From Bifidobacterium samirii (GTDB lineage Bacteria; Actinomycetota; Actinomycetes; Actinomycetales; Bifidobacteriaceae), in contig NZ_QXGK01000001.1 in the NCBI RefSeq assembly GCF_003952945.1, forward strand, positions 124,001-188,000: a stretch of DNA of 64,000 nucleotides, written 5' to 3'. Made by a program: the position numbers and the translations under genes. Under the pieces are notes generated by a model, which worked only from the letters and a program-made list of their open reading frames with translations, searched no databases and had not been told where the DNA came from. Shown in pieces: positions 1 through 8,383 of this stretch (position 1 is its first letter; the number at the start of each line of letters is the position of its first letter).

Positions 1-98
1 GCGCGTCTCGTACGCGCGGTGCGCACGCGCATGCGCGCGTCGCATCGGCGGCGGTCCCGCGCACATCCCCCGTCGGGCATACGCGGGCGGCGACGGAG

Positions 99-230
99 TC
101 AAAGACCCGCGTAGATCGCGGGCACGACCAGGGACAGCAGCACCGCGGCGGCGACGACCGCGCACACCGCCCGCATCATCATGCGGCGGCGTCGCTCATG
201 CCGTTCGCGTTCCGTCCGATAGTCGTCCAC
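99..230 (-). CDS. Small single-span membrane protein, 43 aa
   Basis: This is a short reading frame with a GTG start and a TGA stop. The N-terminal third is very basic and rich in Arg, Glu and His. One hydrophobic stretch follows (about residues 20-40, Val/Ala/Leu-rich), so it is probably a small membrane protein with a cytoplasmic charged head. A perfect TATGAT -10 box lies at 239-244 on the minus strand, 8 nt before the GTG. That places the transcription start at or next to the start codon, so the mRNA would be leaderless; there is no Shine-Dalgarno. It is divergent from dapD. No function is recognised. The promoter geometry is the main reason to believe it is real. Confidence 0.5.
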   Translation of the reverse strand: MDDYRTERERHERRRRMMMRAVCAVVAAAVLLSLVVPAIYAGL

Positions 231-278
231 AGGCGGCCATCATACGCAACGGCGCGGATTTACGCTCTGGGCAACGAC

Positions 279-312
279 TATGCTTGGGAGCACCCCTTCA
301 GTAGTTAGGAGA
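279..312 (+). promoter_or_regulatory. dapD -10 box and ribosome binding site
   Basis: TATGCT at 279-284 fits an actinobacterial -10 box. AGGAGA at 307-312 is a good Shine-Dalgarno 5 nt before the dapD ATG at 318. The leader is therefore about 27 nt. Confidence 0.5.
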
Positions 313-317
313 CACAC

Positions 318-1310
318 ATGACCGAATCGCGCACCGCATGGGGCTGGGGTCTGGCGTCCATCGACGCGGCCGGATCCACGCTCGACGTCTGGTATCCCAC
401 GCTCGCCCTCGGCGACGCCCCGGACGAGACGTCGCGCCCCAACCACGGCTTCGGCGACATGGCCACGGCCGAACCGGACGCGCGCGGCGCGCGCCGCATC
501 CCCGTGTTCACCGTCAGCAAGCTCGACGAGCCGATCGAGGACGCCGCCGACGCCTACCTGCGCCTGCACCTGATGTCCATGCGCATGGCCCAGCCCAACA
601 CCCTCAACCTCGACGGCATCTTCGCCAAGCTCAACACCGTCGTGTGGACCAACTACGGCCCGTTCGCCGTCGCCGACTTCGCGCTGCGCAAGATCGACGT
701 CGAAGCCGCCGCCAACCGCATGATGCCGGGCATGCCGCATGCGGGCGTGCACGTCAGCGGCCTCGACAAGTTCCCGAACATGCTCGACTACGTGACCCCC
801 TCCGGCGTGCGCGTCGCCGACACGAGCCGCGTGCGCCTGGGCGCCTACCTGTCCGCAGGCACCACCGTCATGCACGCCGGATTCGTCAACTTCAACGCCG
901 GCACGCTCGGCACGTCGATGGTCGAGGGCCGCATCTCGCAGGGCGTCGTCGTGGGCAACGGCTCCGACATCGGCGGCGGCGCGTCCATCATGGGCACCCT
1001 GTCGGGCGGCGGCAAGCACCGCGTCACCATCGGCGAACGCTCGCTGCTGGGCGCCAACGCGGGCATCGGCATCTCGCTGGGCGACGACTGCACCGTCGAG
1101 GCGGGCCTGTACATCACCGCCGGCACCAAGATCACCCTCTGGGACAAGGAGAAGGCCGCCGCGGGCGAGCCGCTCGAGGTCGTCAAGGGCAAGGACCTGT
1201 CGGGCAAGAACAACATCCTGTTCATCCGCAACTCGCTGACCGGCCGCATCGAAGCGCGCCACCGCGCCACCGGCATCGAACTCAACGAGCAGCTCCACAA
1301 GCACAACTGA
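318..1310 (+). CDS. dapD: 2,3,4,5-tetrahydropyridine-2,6-dicarboxylate N-succinyltransferase
   Basis: Transfers succinyl from succinyl-CoA to tetrahydrodipicolinate in the succinylase branch of lysine/meso-diaminopimelate synthesis, which supplies cell-wall precursors in the cytoplasm. The 330-residue product matches the long actinobacterial DapD form. It has an N-terminal domain opening with a Trp-Gly-Trp-Gly motif. A left-handed beta-helix of hexapeptide repeats follows from about residue 170 to 270, visible as repeated Gly-rich turns (VEGRISQGVVVGNGSDIGGG and onward). The ATG at 318 has a strong Shine-Dalgarno. The gene faces gltA, and the convergent gap holds a periodic inverted repeat. 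Confidence 0.95.
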   Translation: MTESRTAWGWGLASIDAAGSTLDVWYPTLALGDAPDETSRPNHGFGDMATAEPDARGARRIPVFTVSKLDEPIEDAADAYLRLHLMSMRMAQPNTLNLDGIFAKLNTVVWTNYGPFAVADFALRKIDVEAAANRMMPGMPHAGVHVSGLDKFPNMLDYVTPSGVRVADTSRVRLGAYLSAGTTVMHAGFVNFNAGTLGTSMVEGRISQGVVVGNGSDIGGGASIMGTLSGGGKHRVTIGERSLLGANAGIGISLGDDCTVEAGLYITAGTKITLWDKEKAAAGEPLEVVKGKDLSGKNNILFIRNSLTGRIEARHRATGIELNEQLHKHN

Positions 1311-1352
1311 TCCGATGATCTGACCGGTCGCGGGTTTTCCGGCTCCGGACCT

Positions 1353-1458
1353 TCGCAACGGGCACGCATTCGAAAGACATGCGTGCCCGTTGTGATGTTT
1401 CGGGTGATTGAAACCTCGCAACGGGCACGCGGACCGGTCGATCGCGCGTCCATTGCGA
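1353..1458. repeat. Inverted-repeat array, two units, 63 bp period
   Basis: Two copies of a 15-bp arm (TCGCAACGGGCACGC) start at 1353 and 1416, exactly 63 bp apart. Each is followed about 13 bp later by an inverted partner (GCGTGCCCGTTGTGA in unit 1, the weaker GCGCGTCCATTGCGA in unit 2). The first unit can form a strong hairpin and may serve as terminator for dapD and gltA. The architecture (43-bp element plus 20-bp linker) equals that of the array near proS. Confidence 0.7.
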
Positions 1459-1510
1459 AGGACTGTCATCCGCCTGCGTCCGGATGACGGTCGGCGCCTG
1501 CCGGCTCTCG

Positions 1511-2803
1511 TCAGCGCCGGTCGAGGGGGATGTAGTCGCGTTGGGTCTCGCCGGTGTAGACCTGGCGGGGGCGGCCGATCTTCGTGTTCGGGTCGGCGAG
1601 CATCTCGCGGTACTGGGCGATCCAGCCGGGGATGCGGCCGAGTGCGAACAGCGTGGTGAACATGGCCGGGTCGAAGCCGATCGCCCGGTAGATCAGGCCG
1701 GTGTAGAAGTCGACGTTCGGGTACAGGTGGCGGCTGACGAAGTAGTCGTCGTTCAGCGCGATCGATTCGAGTTCGGTGGCCACGTCGAACAGGGCGCGCT
1801 CGTCGGCCGGCAGGTGAAGCGTGTCGGCGCGGGCCATGATCTTCTCCAGATAGTCCTTGGCGATGGCGGCGCGCGGATCGTACGACTTGTACACGCGGTG
1901 GCCGAGGCCGGAGATGCGCTGCCCGTCGCGCTTGGCGTCCTCGACGAATGCGCGCACGCTCTTGCCGGAGTCGCGGATCGCCTCCAGCTGGCGCAATACC
2001 GCCTCGTTGGCGCCGCCGTGCAGCGGTCCCGACAGCGCGTTGACGCCGGCGGCGACGGCCGAGTACAGGTTGGCGTGGGCGCTGCCGGCGATGCGCACCA
2101 CCGACGTGGAGCAGTTCTGCTCGTGGTCGGCGTGGATGATGAGCAGGCGGCCGAGCGCGTGCACGGCCAGCGGGTCCGATTCGAACGGCTCGTACGGCAC
2201 GGCGAAGCACATGCGCAGGAAGTCGTCGACGTAGCCGCGCGCGTAGTCGGGGTACAGCATCGGCTCGTCGCGGCGGCGTCGGAAGATGTACGACACGATC
2301 GTGCGCGCCTTGGCCATGATGATCGCGGCGGATTCGTCGAGCTGCGCCGGGTCGGTGATGTCGGTCGTGTCGGGGTGGAACGTGGCGAGCGCGTTGATCG
2401 CGGACGCGAGCACGCTCATCGGGTGCGCGGTGCGCGGGAACGATCCCATGAACGTGCGGAAGTCCTCGCCGACCATCGTGCGGTGGTTGATGTCGGCGAC
2501 GAAGCGCTCGTATTCGTCGCGCGACGGCAGGTCGCCGTGGCGCAGCAGCCATGCGACCTCGAGGAAGTCGGATTCCTCGCACAATTGCTCGATCGGGTAG
2601 CCGCGGTAGCGCAGGATCGAGTTGTGCCCGTCGATGTACGTGATCTTCGACTCGCATTGCGCGGTGGTGAGGAAGCCGGGGTCGAGCGTGACCCAGCCGT
2701 CGTTGCGCAGTTTCGACACGACGATGCCGTCGGGGCCGGCGCTGGCTTGAAGGACGGGCAGGGTGTAGTCGTTGTCGTCGACGTTCAGTCGTGCGGTTGC
2801 CAT
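1511..2803 (-). CDS. gltA: Citrate synthase
   Basis: Condenses oxaloacetate and acetyl-CoA to citrate, the entry step of the partial TCA path that makes glutamate. The 430-residue product has the family landmarks: a GLGHRVYKSYDPRA segment, an upstream GPLHGGANEAV segment with the active-site His, and a C-terminal GWIAQYREM. The ATG at 2803 was chosen over upstream in-frame starts. It follows a GGGAG ribosome site and opens with MATARLNVDD, while the upstream extension is Arg-rich and unlike the family. It is transcribed away from map. Confidence 0.95.
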   Translation of the reverse strand: MATARLNVDDNDYTLPVLQASAGPDGIVVSKLRNDGWVTLDPGFLTTAQCESKITYIDGHNSILRYRGYPIEQLCEESDFLEVAWLLRHGDLPSRDEYERFVADINHRTMVGEDFRTFMGSFPRTAHPMSVLASAINALATFHPDTTDITDPAQLDESAAIIMAKARTIVSYIFRRRRDEPMLYPDYARGYVDDFLRMCFAVPYEPFESDPLAVHALGRLLIIHADHEQNCSTSVVRIAGSAHANLYSAVAAGVNALSGPLHGGANEAVLRQLEAIRDSGKSVRAFVEDAKRDGQRISGLGHRVYKSYDPRAAIAKDYLEKIMARADTLHLPADERALFDVATELESIALNDDYFVSRHLYPNVDFYTGLIYRAIGFDPAMFTTLFALGRIPGWIAQYREMLADPNTKIGRPRQVYTGETQRDYIPLDRR

Positions 2804-2900
2804 GCGTGCTCCCATCGGTCGGGTTCGGGAATATCGCTCACTATAGGGCACGCGTGTTGCGCCGAGGGGCGCGCGTCTCACGGTGGGAGGGCCGCGTATG

Positions 2901-2939
2901 CGGACGGCCGGCGGGGACTCGCGTCCCGCCGGCCGTCCG
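2901..2939 (-). terminator. Hairpin downstream of map
   Basis: A 15-bp GC-rich perfect stem (CGGACGGCCGGCGGG and its complement) with a short loop lies between the map stop and the gltA start. It has no U-run, so termination is inferred from position and stability. Confidence 0.6.
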
Positions 2940-2975
2940 GATCGTGGGTCGCCGATGGTTACCGGCTGGTATGGA

Positions 2976-3758
2976 TCACAGGTTGGTGCGGTCGGTGAAG
3001 ATGATCGGACCGTCGTCGGTGATCGCGATGGTGTGCTCGCTGTGGGCGCCGCGCGATCCGTCCTCGGAACGCAGCGTCCAGCCGTCCTGCGGATCCTGGT
3101 AGATCTCGTCGGTGGTCTTGAGGAACCACGGTTCGATGGCGATCACGAGGCCGGAGCGCAGGCGGTAGCCGTGGTGGGCGCGGCCGTCGTTGGGCACGTG
3201 CGGGTCGCCGTGCATGATGTGGCCGACGCCGTGGCCGCCGAAGTCGAGGTTGATCGGGTAGCCGTAGGAGCGGGCCACGTCTCCGATGGTGGCGGAGATG
3301 TCTCCCAGTCGGTTGCCCGGCTTGGCCGCGTCGATGGCGGCGGCGAGCGCCTCCTCGGTGCACTTGATGATGCGCAGGTCCTCGGGGTCCTGCTTCTCGC
3401 CGACGACGAAGCTGATGGCGGAGTCGGCGACCCAGCCGTTGACGCTGATGGCGAGGTCGAGGCTGACGAGGTCACCGTCCTTGAGCGCGTAGTCGTAGGG
3501 CACGCCGTGCAGGACGGCGTCGTTGACGGACGTGCAGATGTAGTGGGCGAACGGGCCGGTGCCGAAGTCGGGCGCGTAGTCGACGTAGCAGGATTCGGCG
3601 CCCTTGCGGTCGACGATCTTCCTGTGGACGAATTCGTCGATCTCCAGCAGGTTGGTGCCGACCTTGGTGGTTTCCTTGAGTTCCTTGAGGATGCCGGCGA
3701 CGAATCGTCCGGCGGGCCGCATCTCTTCGATTTCGCGGGGGGTCTTCAGTTCGATCAT
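2976..3758 (-). CDS. map: Methionine aminopeptidase, type I
   Basis: Removes the initiator methionine from nascent proteins. The 260-residue length is typical. Metal-ligand segments are visible: an LDLAISVNGW segment (first Asp region), a FGGHGVGHIMH segment with the catalytic His, and a C-terminal SEHTIAIT segment containing the last Glu/His ligands. The ATG at 3758 opens with MIELKTPREIEEMR, a canonical Map start. It is followed by a strong hairpin and is probably a single-gene unit. Confidence 0.95.
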   Translation of the reverse strand: MIELKTPREIEEMRPAGRFVAGILKELKETTKVGTNLLEIDEFVHRKIVDRKGAESCYVDYAPDFGTGPFAHYICTSVNDAVLHGVPYDYALKDGDLVSLDLAISVNGWVADSAISFVVGEKQDPEDLRIIKCTEEALAAAIDAAKPGNRLGDISATIGDVARSYGYPINLDFGGHGVGHIMHGDPHVPNDGRAHHGYRLRSGLVIAIEPWFLKTTDEIYQDPQDGWTLRSEDGSRGAHSEHTIAITDDGPIIFTDRTNL

Positions 3759-3973
3759 GGGTTCCAGCGTACTCGCCGGGCCCTACTCCGGTGCGGGGTG
3801 GCGGAGTCGGGATGCGGCGGGGCCGGGCGGGCGGCGTCCGCGCGGCGACGGGAAGCAGAATGCGACGTTTTGTCTAGTTATGCCGAAGGCGAGAATTAGG
3901 CAAAGTGTCTAACATGGAAGACGGTCATCATACGACGGCGTCAACGGACGGCCGTCATCAGCAAGGAGCGGAC

Positions 3974-4891
3974 ATGGACGACAGGAACGACGCGAACGGA
4001 ACGAACGGCGTCAACGGCCCCGATCAGAGCAACGGAACGAACGGCGCGAACGGGACGCCGGAATACGGGGCGTACGCACCACAGGGGCAGCCGAACAACA
4101 CCAACTACCCGTACGGCGCACCGGACGCGAACAACACCAACGCACAGAACAACGGGCAGCCGCAGTACGGCCAGCCGTACGCCTACCAGCCCAACGGCAA
4201 CCCGTACGGCGGCAACTCGTATGGCGGCGGATACCAGCAGAACGCATACCAGAACGGCTACCAGCCGAACCAAAGCATGCCCGGATTCGGACCCGACGGC
4301 GGCGCATGGCGCGACGGCGGGCCGTTCCGCCTCATCGAGGAGATCCTGCCCGACAAGGCCAAAAGCGCGATCCGCAGCCTGTACGGCGTGATCGGCGTCG
4401 CCGCCGTACTGCTCGGCGCGGCCCTGCTCATCTGGCCCGCGAACACGCTCACCGTGTTCGCCGTCACCCTCGGCCTCTACTTCATCGTCTCCGGCGCGAT
4501 CCGCATCGTCAGCGCGCTCGTCACCATCGGCCTGCCCGGCGGATGGCGCGTCCTCGACGTGCTCGTCGGCATACTCCTCGCCTTCGGCGGCGTCGTCATG
4601 CTCAAGAACGCCGTCCTGTCCGGCACCACGATCGCCGTGTTCGCCACGCTCATCGTCGGCTTCGGATGGATCCTCGAAGGCGCGGTGGCGCTCGCCGAAT
4701 CGTGGCGTCTCAAGCGCTCCGGCTGGGCGATGGCCTACGCGGCCGTCTCCATCGTCGCCGGCATCGTGCTGCTGTTCTCCCCCGTCTCCTCGACGCTGTT
4801 CCTCATCGTCTTCGCCGGAATCGCGCTCATCGTGATGGGCGCCTCCGCGATCGTGCGCGCCTTCACCTTCGGCAAGCCGCGCCGGAAGTGA
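3974..4891 (+). CDS. DUF308/HdeD-type membrane protein with Asn/Gly-rich cytoplasmic tail
   Basis: The first ~110 residues are low complexity, dominated by Asn, Gly, Gln, Tyr and Pro, with short repeats of the NGTNGAN type. About six hydrophobic segments follow in the C-terminal two thirds, in the alternating Gly-rich pattern of HdeD/DUF308 proteins. HdeD is linked to acid resistance in enterobacteria, but I do not assign that role here. The ATG at 3974 is preferred to the in-frame upstream start at 3905 because AAGGAG lies at 3963-3968. The product is 305 residues and ends in a basic KPRRK tail. Confidence 0.8.
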   Translation: MDDRNDANGTNGVNGPDQSNGTNGANGTPEYGAYAPQGQPNNTNYPYGAPDANNTNAQNNGQPQYGQPYAYQPNGNPYGGNSYGGGYQQNAYQNGYQPNQSMPGFGPDGGAWRDGGPFRLIEEILPDKAKSAIRSLYGVIGVAAVLLGAALLIWPANTLTVFAVTLGLYFIVSGAIRIVSALVTIGLPGGWRVLDVLVGILLAFGGVVMLKNAVLSGTTIAVFATLIVGFGWILEGAVALAESWRLKRSGWAMAYAAVSIVAGIVLLFSPVSSTLFLIVFAGIALIVMGASAIVRAFTFGKPRRK

Positions 4892-4914
4892 AGGCCCAGC
4901 AGGGGCATCCGGAG

Positions 4915-5646
4915 CTACAACACCTGTTTCGGCATCACGTCGGTGTTGGCGTAGAACAGGCCGTTGGCCACCATGCATGACAGCACCTCCATGTCGGAGA
5001 TGTCAAACGAGAACTCCTGTTCGGCCGATTCCTTAGAGAAGCGCTCCACCGTATAGTCGTGATCGACCAGATCATGCCGGTGCAGACAATCGACGATGCC
5101 CGTGGCGGAGTCCTCATATAGATTGGGGTTGTCCAACTGCGCCTCGTACACGGCTTCGACGTACATGGTGTGCGTGACGCTGCACTCGGACACGTCCGCC
5201 AGAAACGCATCGGCGCTCGACGCGTCGCCGGATACGACCGCCTGATGATACAGCCCGTTCGGATATTTGACAAGTACCGGCTCCGGATTCCCCTTATCGA
5301 CCATGCACTGCCGATAATTGGACCAGACCTGCTCGTATTCGGCCACAGACACGACCCCTTCGGCCTTCGCCGATTCCAACACCGTCATCTGCTCCGCAGC
5401 GACCGTGCCATCGGCGCGCGCCTGCTCGAGCATCATATCGACGAACGAGGAGAACGAATCGGCGAGCCGGCTGCGGGACCCCTCATCGGAAACCCCTCCG
5501 GAAGCCTCCGATCCATCCGAAGACACCCCGTCATCCGAATGAACCCGACCGGCAGCAAACCCGCAACCGCCCAACAACGCCGGCATGAGCAGCACCGCCG
5601 CCGCCATGGATACCACACGCATCCACTCGAAATGGCTCATCGTCAC
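4915..5646 (-). CDS. Predicted lipoprotein of unknown function
   Basis: The N-terminus has a hydrophobic stretch ending in a lipobox (ALLGGC at about residue 28), so the product should be lipid-anchored on the outer face of the membrane. A Ser/Asp/Glu-rich linker follows, then a roughly 180-residue domain with four widely spaced cysteines after the lipidated one. I do not recognise this domain. GTG at 5646 and ATG at 5640 are both possible starts; a GGGG stretch suits the GTG better. The gene begins 15 nt after the lactococcin-like peptide stop, so the two are probably co-transcribed from the promoter at 6038-6066. By position it could be an accessory or immunity protein for that peptide. That is inference only. 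Confidence 0.7.
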   Translation of the reverse strand: MTMSHFEWMRVVSMAAAVLLMPALLGGCGFAAGRVHSDDGVSSDGSEASGGVSDEGSRSRLADSFSSFVDMMLEQARADGTVAAEQMTVLESAKAEGVVSVAEYEQVWSNYRQCMVDKGNPEPVLVKYPNGLYHQAVVSGDASSADAFLADVSECSVTHTMYVEAVYEAQLDNPNLYEDSATGIVDCLHRHDLVDHDYTVERFSKESAEQEFSFDISDMEVLSCMVANGLFYANTDVMPKQVL

Positions 5647-5661
5647 ATCAACGCCCCAAAC

Positions 5662-5987
5662 TCAGCGATAACCAAGACCAGCAGCAGCATAATCATCCAG
5701 CAACGCGGAATTACCATGAATGGACGCACTGGCATGCAAGCCTCCAGGACGATTATCCAATGCCCGATTGCCGTCCTGCACGGCCAAGGCATAATGCCCA
5801 TACTTCTTCGAGTACGAACTCGCGGAAGAGAACGATGAGTTCCAGCTCCACGCCGCATTTACATTGGCATTGTTCAGCTGCCCCTCCCCGGCGAACGATT
5901 CACGAACACTGAAACCTAGACAGAGCACAGCCGTCAACAAAGCCGTTACAAATACGACAAAAAACTCTGGATGCGTTTGCTTGACAT
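5662..5987 (-). CDS. Lactococcin-972-like secreted peptide, apparent frameshift in the signal peptide
   Basis: The 3' part encodes a small Ser/Gly/Tyr/Ala-rich peptide resembling the lactococcin 972 family of bacteriocins: a W, then SSYSKKYGHYALAV, then HASASI, then a Tyr-containing tail ending AAGLGYR. In the frame as given only TTG codons near 5940 can start it, leaving a poor signal peptide. The ATG at 5987 is well placed behind GGGGG but runs into a stop after 13 codons. One extra T in the T6 run (A6 at 5959-5964 on the plus strand) would join MSSKRIQSFF to VVFVTALLTAVLCLGF. That gives a classic Sec signal peptide ending near SFAG. The gene is therefore frameshifted, phase-variable or affected by a base-call error. 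No ABC transporter gene is adjacent. Family assignment is by eye. Confidence 0.5.
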
Positions 5988-6037
5988 GGAATCCCCCTGC
6001 CTATCGAACGAATGGGAACATCAGCGTTCCAAAGTTC

Positions 6038-6066
6038 ATAATAGGATAAAGCAAATCGCAACGCAA
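6038..6066 (-). promoter_or_regulatory. Promoter of the lactococcin-like peptide/lipoprotein pair
   Basis: On the minus strand TTGCGT (6066-6061) and TATTAT (6043-6038) are separated by exactly 17 bp. The leader to the ATG at 5987 would be about 45 nt. The surrounding 5.9-6.1 kb is visibly AT-richer than the flanks. Confidence 0.55.
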
Positions 6067-6168
6067 GCCAGACCGGAACGAAGTTTTCCATCACATGCGT
6101 GGGAACGGCACCGCAAAGACCGGCCGGCGGCAATCGACGCCATGCGGGCGTTTGTCATTTCGCGCGGT

Positions 6169-6180
6169 TAGGCTGAGGCC
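6169..6180 (+). promoter_or_regulatory. -10 box for a probable leaderless M13 peptidase mRNA
   Basis: TAGGCT at 6169-6174 lies 6 nt before the ATG at 6181. That spacing puts the transcription start at the A of the ATG. Confidence 0.4.
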
Positions 6181-8259
6181 ATGACCAAACCATTGATTTC
6201 AGGCCTCGACCCGGCCTCGTTCTCCGCCGTCACCAAGCCCGGCGACGACCTCTTCCGCTACGTCAACGGCCCGTGGATCGACACCTACCGCCTGCCCGAC
6301 GACCGCTCCCGCTACGGATCCTTCGACAAGCTCGCCGAAGACGCCGAAAACCAGATCCGCGACATCCTCGAGGACGACGACTGCCCCGCCGTCAAATCCC
6401 ACGCCCTCTACCGCTCCTTCCTCGACGTCGACGCCATCGAAGCCGCCGGCATCGACCCGATCCGCCCCGCGCTCGACCAGATCGACGCCGCCGCCGACAA
6501 GACCGCCCTCATCCGCGTCCTCGGCACCCTCAACCCCACCGGCGGCCCCGACCTGTTCGGCATCGGCATCTACGGCGACCCCAAGGACCCCGACACCAAC
6601 GTCGTGCACATCGAACAGGCCGGCCTCGGCCTGCCCGACGAAGCGTACTACCGCGACGACAACTACGCGCCCATCCGCGACGCGTACGCCGCGATGGTCG
6701 CCCGCCAGCTCGTCAACGCCGGCTACGGCGACGAACAGACCGCCGCGCAGGACGCCGCCCGGTTCCTCGACGTCGAAACCCGCATCGCCTCCCACCATTG
6801 GGACGTCGTCGCCACCCGCGACTCGCAGAAGACCTACAACCCCACCGACTTCAGCCAGCTCGCCGAAGCGCTCGCCCACGTCGACATCGCCGCCTGGGCG
6901 CAGGCCTGGCAGGCCGCGTACGACGCGACCGAAGCGGCCGCCGCGCAGCCGGTCGACATGGCCGCGGCGCTCGCCCACACGATCGTGCACGAGCCGGACT
7001 TCCTGACCGGACTCGACGCGTTCTGGGCCGCCGCCGACCTCGACGACCTCAAGCTGTGGGCGCGCGTGCACATGATCGTCGGCTCCGCGTCGATGCTCAG
7101 CCACGACTTCGACGAGGCGAACTTCGACTTCTACGGCAAGGTGCTCTCCGGCACCCGCCAGCAGCGCGACCGTTGGAAGCGCGCCGTGGCGCTCGTCAAC
7201 GGCGTCAGCGGCGAGGAGGTGGGCCGCGAGTATGTGCGCCGTCACTTCCCCGAAAGCTCCAAGCAGCGCATGGAGCAGCTCGTCGCCAACCTGATCGACG
7301 CGTACCGCGTCTCGATCGCCCACAGCGACTGGCTGGGTGCCGAAACCCGCGACAAGGCGCTCGAGAAGCTCTCCAAGTTCACGCCGATGATCGGCTACAC
7401 CGAGCATTGGCGCGACTACACGGCGCTCGACGTGCGCGAGGACGCCGGTCTCGTCGCCAACATGGCCGCCGCCTCCCTGTACGAGTCGGGCTATCAGCTC
7501 GCCAAGGCCGGCAAGCCGGTCGACCGCGGCGAATGGCTCATGAACCCGCAGACCGTCAACGCCTACTATGAGCCGAGCATGAACGTGATCGTGTTCCCGG
7601 CGGCGATCCTGCAGCCTCCGTTCTTCAACCCGGAGGCGGAGGATGCGGCCAACTACGGCGGCATCGGCGCGGTCATCGGCCACGAGATCGGCCACGGCTT
7701 CGACGATCAGGGCGCCCAGTACGACGGCGACGGCGTGCTCAACGACTGGTGGACCGCCGAGGACAAGGCGAACTTCGAGCAGCGCACCAAGGCGCTCATC
7801 GCCCAGTACGACGAGTTCGTGCCGGTGCAGCTGGCCGAGAAGTACGCCGACGAGCCGGGCCGCGCCCCGCACGTCAACGGCGCGCTCACCATCGGCGAGA
7901 ACATCGGCGACCTGGGCGGCGTGACCATCGCGCTCAAGGCGTACGCGTTCGCCCTCGACAAGGCCGCCGGCCGCGAATCCGACGGCTCCGCCGAGGCGAT
8001 CGAGGCGTCGCTGGCCACCGCCCCGGAGATGGACGGCTTCACCGGCCTGCAGCGCTTCTTCCTCAGCTACGCGTCGATCTGGCGCGGCAAGAACCGCGAC
8101 GAGCTGGCCGAACAGTACCTGCAGATCGACCCGCACTCCCCCGCCGAATGCCGCACCAACGGCATCGCGCGCAACGTCGACCTGTTCTACAAGGCGTTCG
8201 GCGTGACCGAATCCGACGCGATGTGGCTCGCCCCCGAGGCGCGCGTCTCCATCTGGTAG
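6181..8259 (+). CDS. pepO: M13-family zinc metallopeptidase
   Basis: A neprilysin-like endopeptidase of 692 residues that cleaves oligopeptides. The zinc motif HEIGH (within VIGHEIGHGFDDQG) is near residue 500. The third ligand glutamate lies in GENIGDLGG near residue 575. The C-terminus has the family's NGIARNVDLFYKAFGV segment and ends in a Trp. There is no signal peptide or N-terminal membrane anchor, so the enzyme is probably cytosolic like lactic acid bacterial PepO. It seems to be transcribed alone and is followed by a hairpin. Confidence 0.93.
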   Translation: MTKPLISGLDPASFSAVTKPGDDLFRYVNGPWIDTYRLPDDRSRYGSFDKLAEDAENQIRDILEDDDCPAVKSHALYRSFLDVDAIEAAGIDPIRPALDQIDAAADKTALIRVLGTLNPTGGPDLFGIGIYGDPKDPDTNVVHIEQAGLGLPDEAYYRDDNYAPIRDAYAAMVARQLVNAGYGDEQTAAQDAARFLDVETRIASHHWDVVATRDSQKTYNPTDFSQLAEALAHVDIAAWAQAWQAAYDATEAAAAQPVDMAAALAHTIVHEPDFLTGLDAFWAAADLDDLKLWARVHMIVGSASMLSHDFDEANFDFYGKVLSGTRQQRDRWKRAVALVNGVSGEEVGREYVRRHFPESSKQRMEQLVANLIDAYRVSIAHSDWLGAETRDKALEKLSKFTPMIGYTEHWRDYTALDVREDAGLVANMAAASLYESGYQLAKAGKPVDRGEWLMNPQTVNAYYEPSMNVIVFPAAILQPPFFNPEAEDAANYGGIGAVIGHEIGHGFDDQGAQYDGDGVLNDWWTAEDKANFEQRTKALIAQYDEFVPVQLAEKYADEPGRAPHVNGALTIGENIGDLGGVTIALKAYAFALDKAAGRESDGSAEAIEASLATAPEMDGFTGLQRFFLSYASIWRGKNRDELAEQYLQIDPHSPAECRTNGIARNVDLFYKAFGVTESDAMWLAPEARVSIW

Positions 8260-8267
8260 CCATTTAG

Positions 8268-8301
8268 GTCGGTGGCCGGCCGTATTCGGCTGGCCACCGA
8301 C
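8268..8301 (+). terminator. Hairpin after the M13 peptidase gene
   Basis: GTCGGTGGCC pairs with GGCCACCGAC around a short loop just after the stop codon. There is no clear U-run. Confidence 0.55.
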
Positions 8302-8383
8302 AATCTTCGGCACCCGATGCGCGAACCGCCGAATAATGGCCATGCCATAGCGGCGCTGAACGTCAGGGCTAGACTTGACGCAT

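Noticed and set aside
240-2657. An 805-codon minus-strand frame across dapD and gltA
   Set aside because: It is Arg/His/Pro-rich, overlaps two well-supported genes in other frames, and is typical of GC-rich shadow frames. Similar long frames across pepO, xylB, xylA, gnd and the liv genes were dropped for the same reason.
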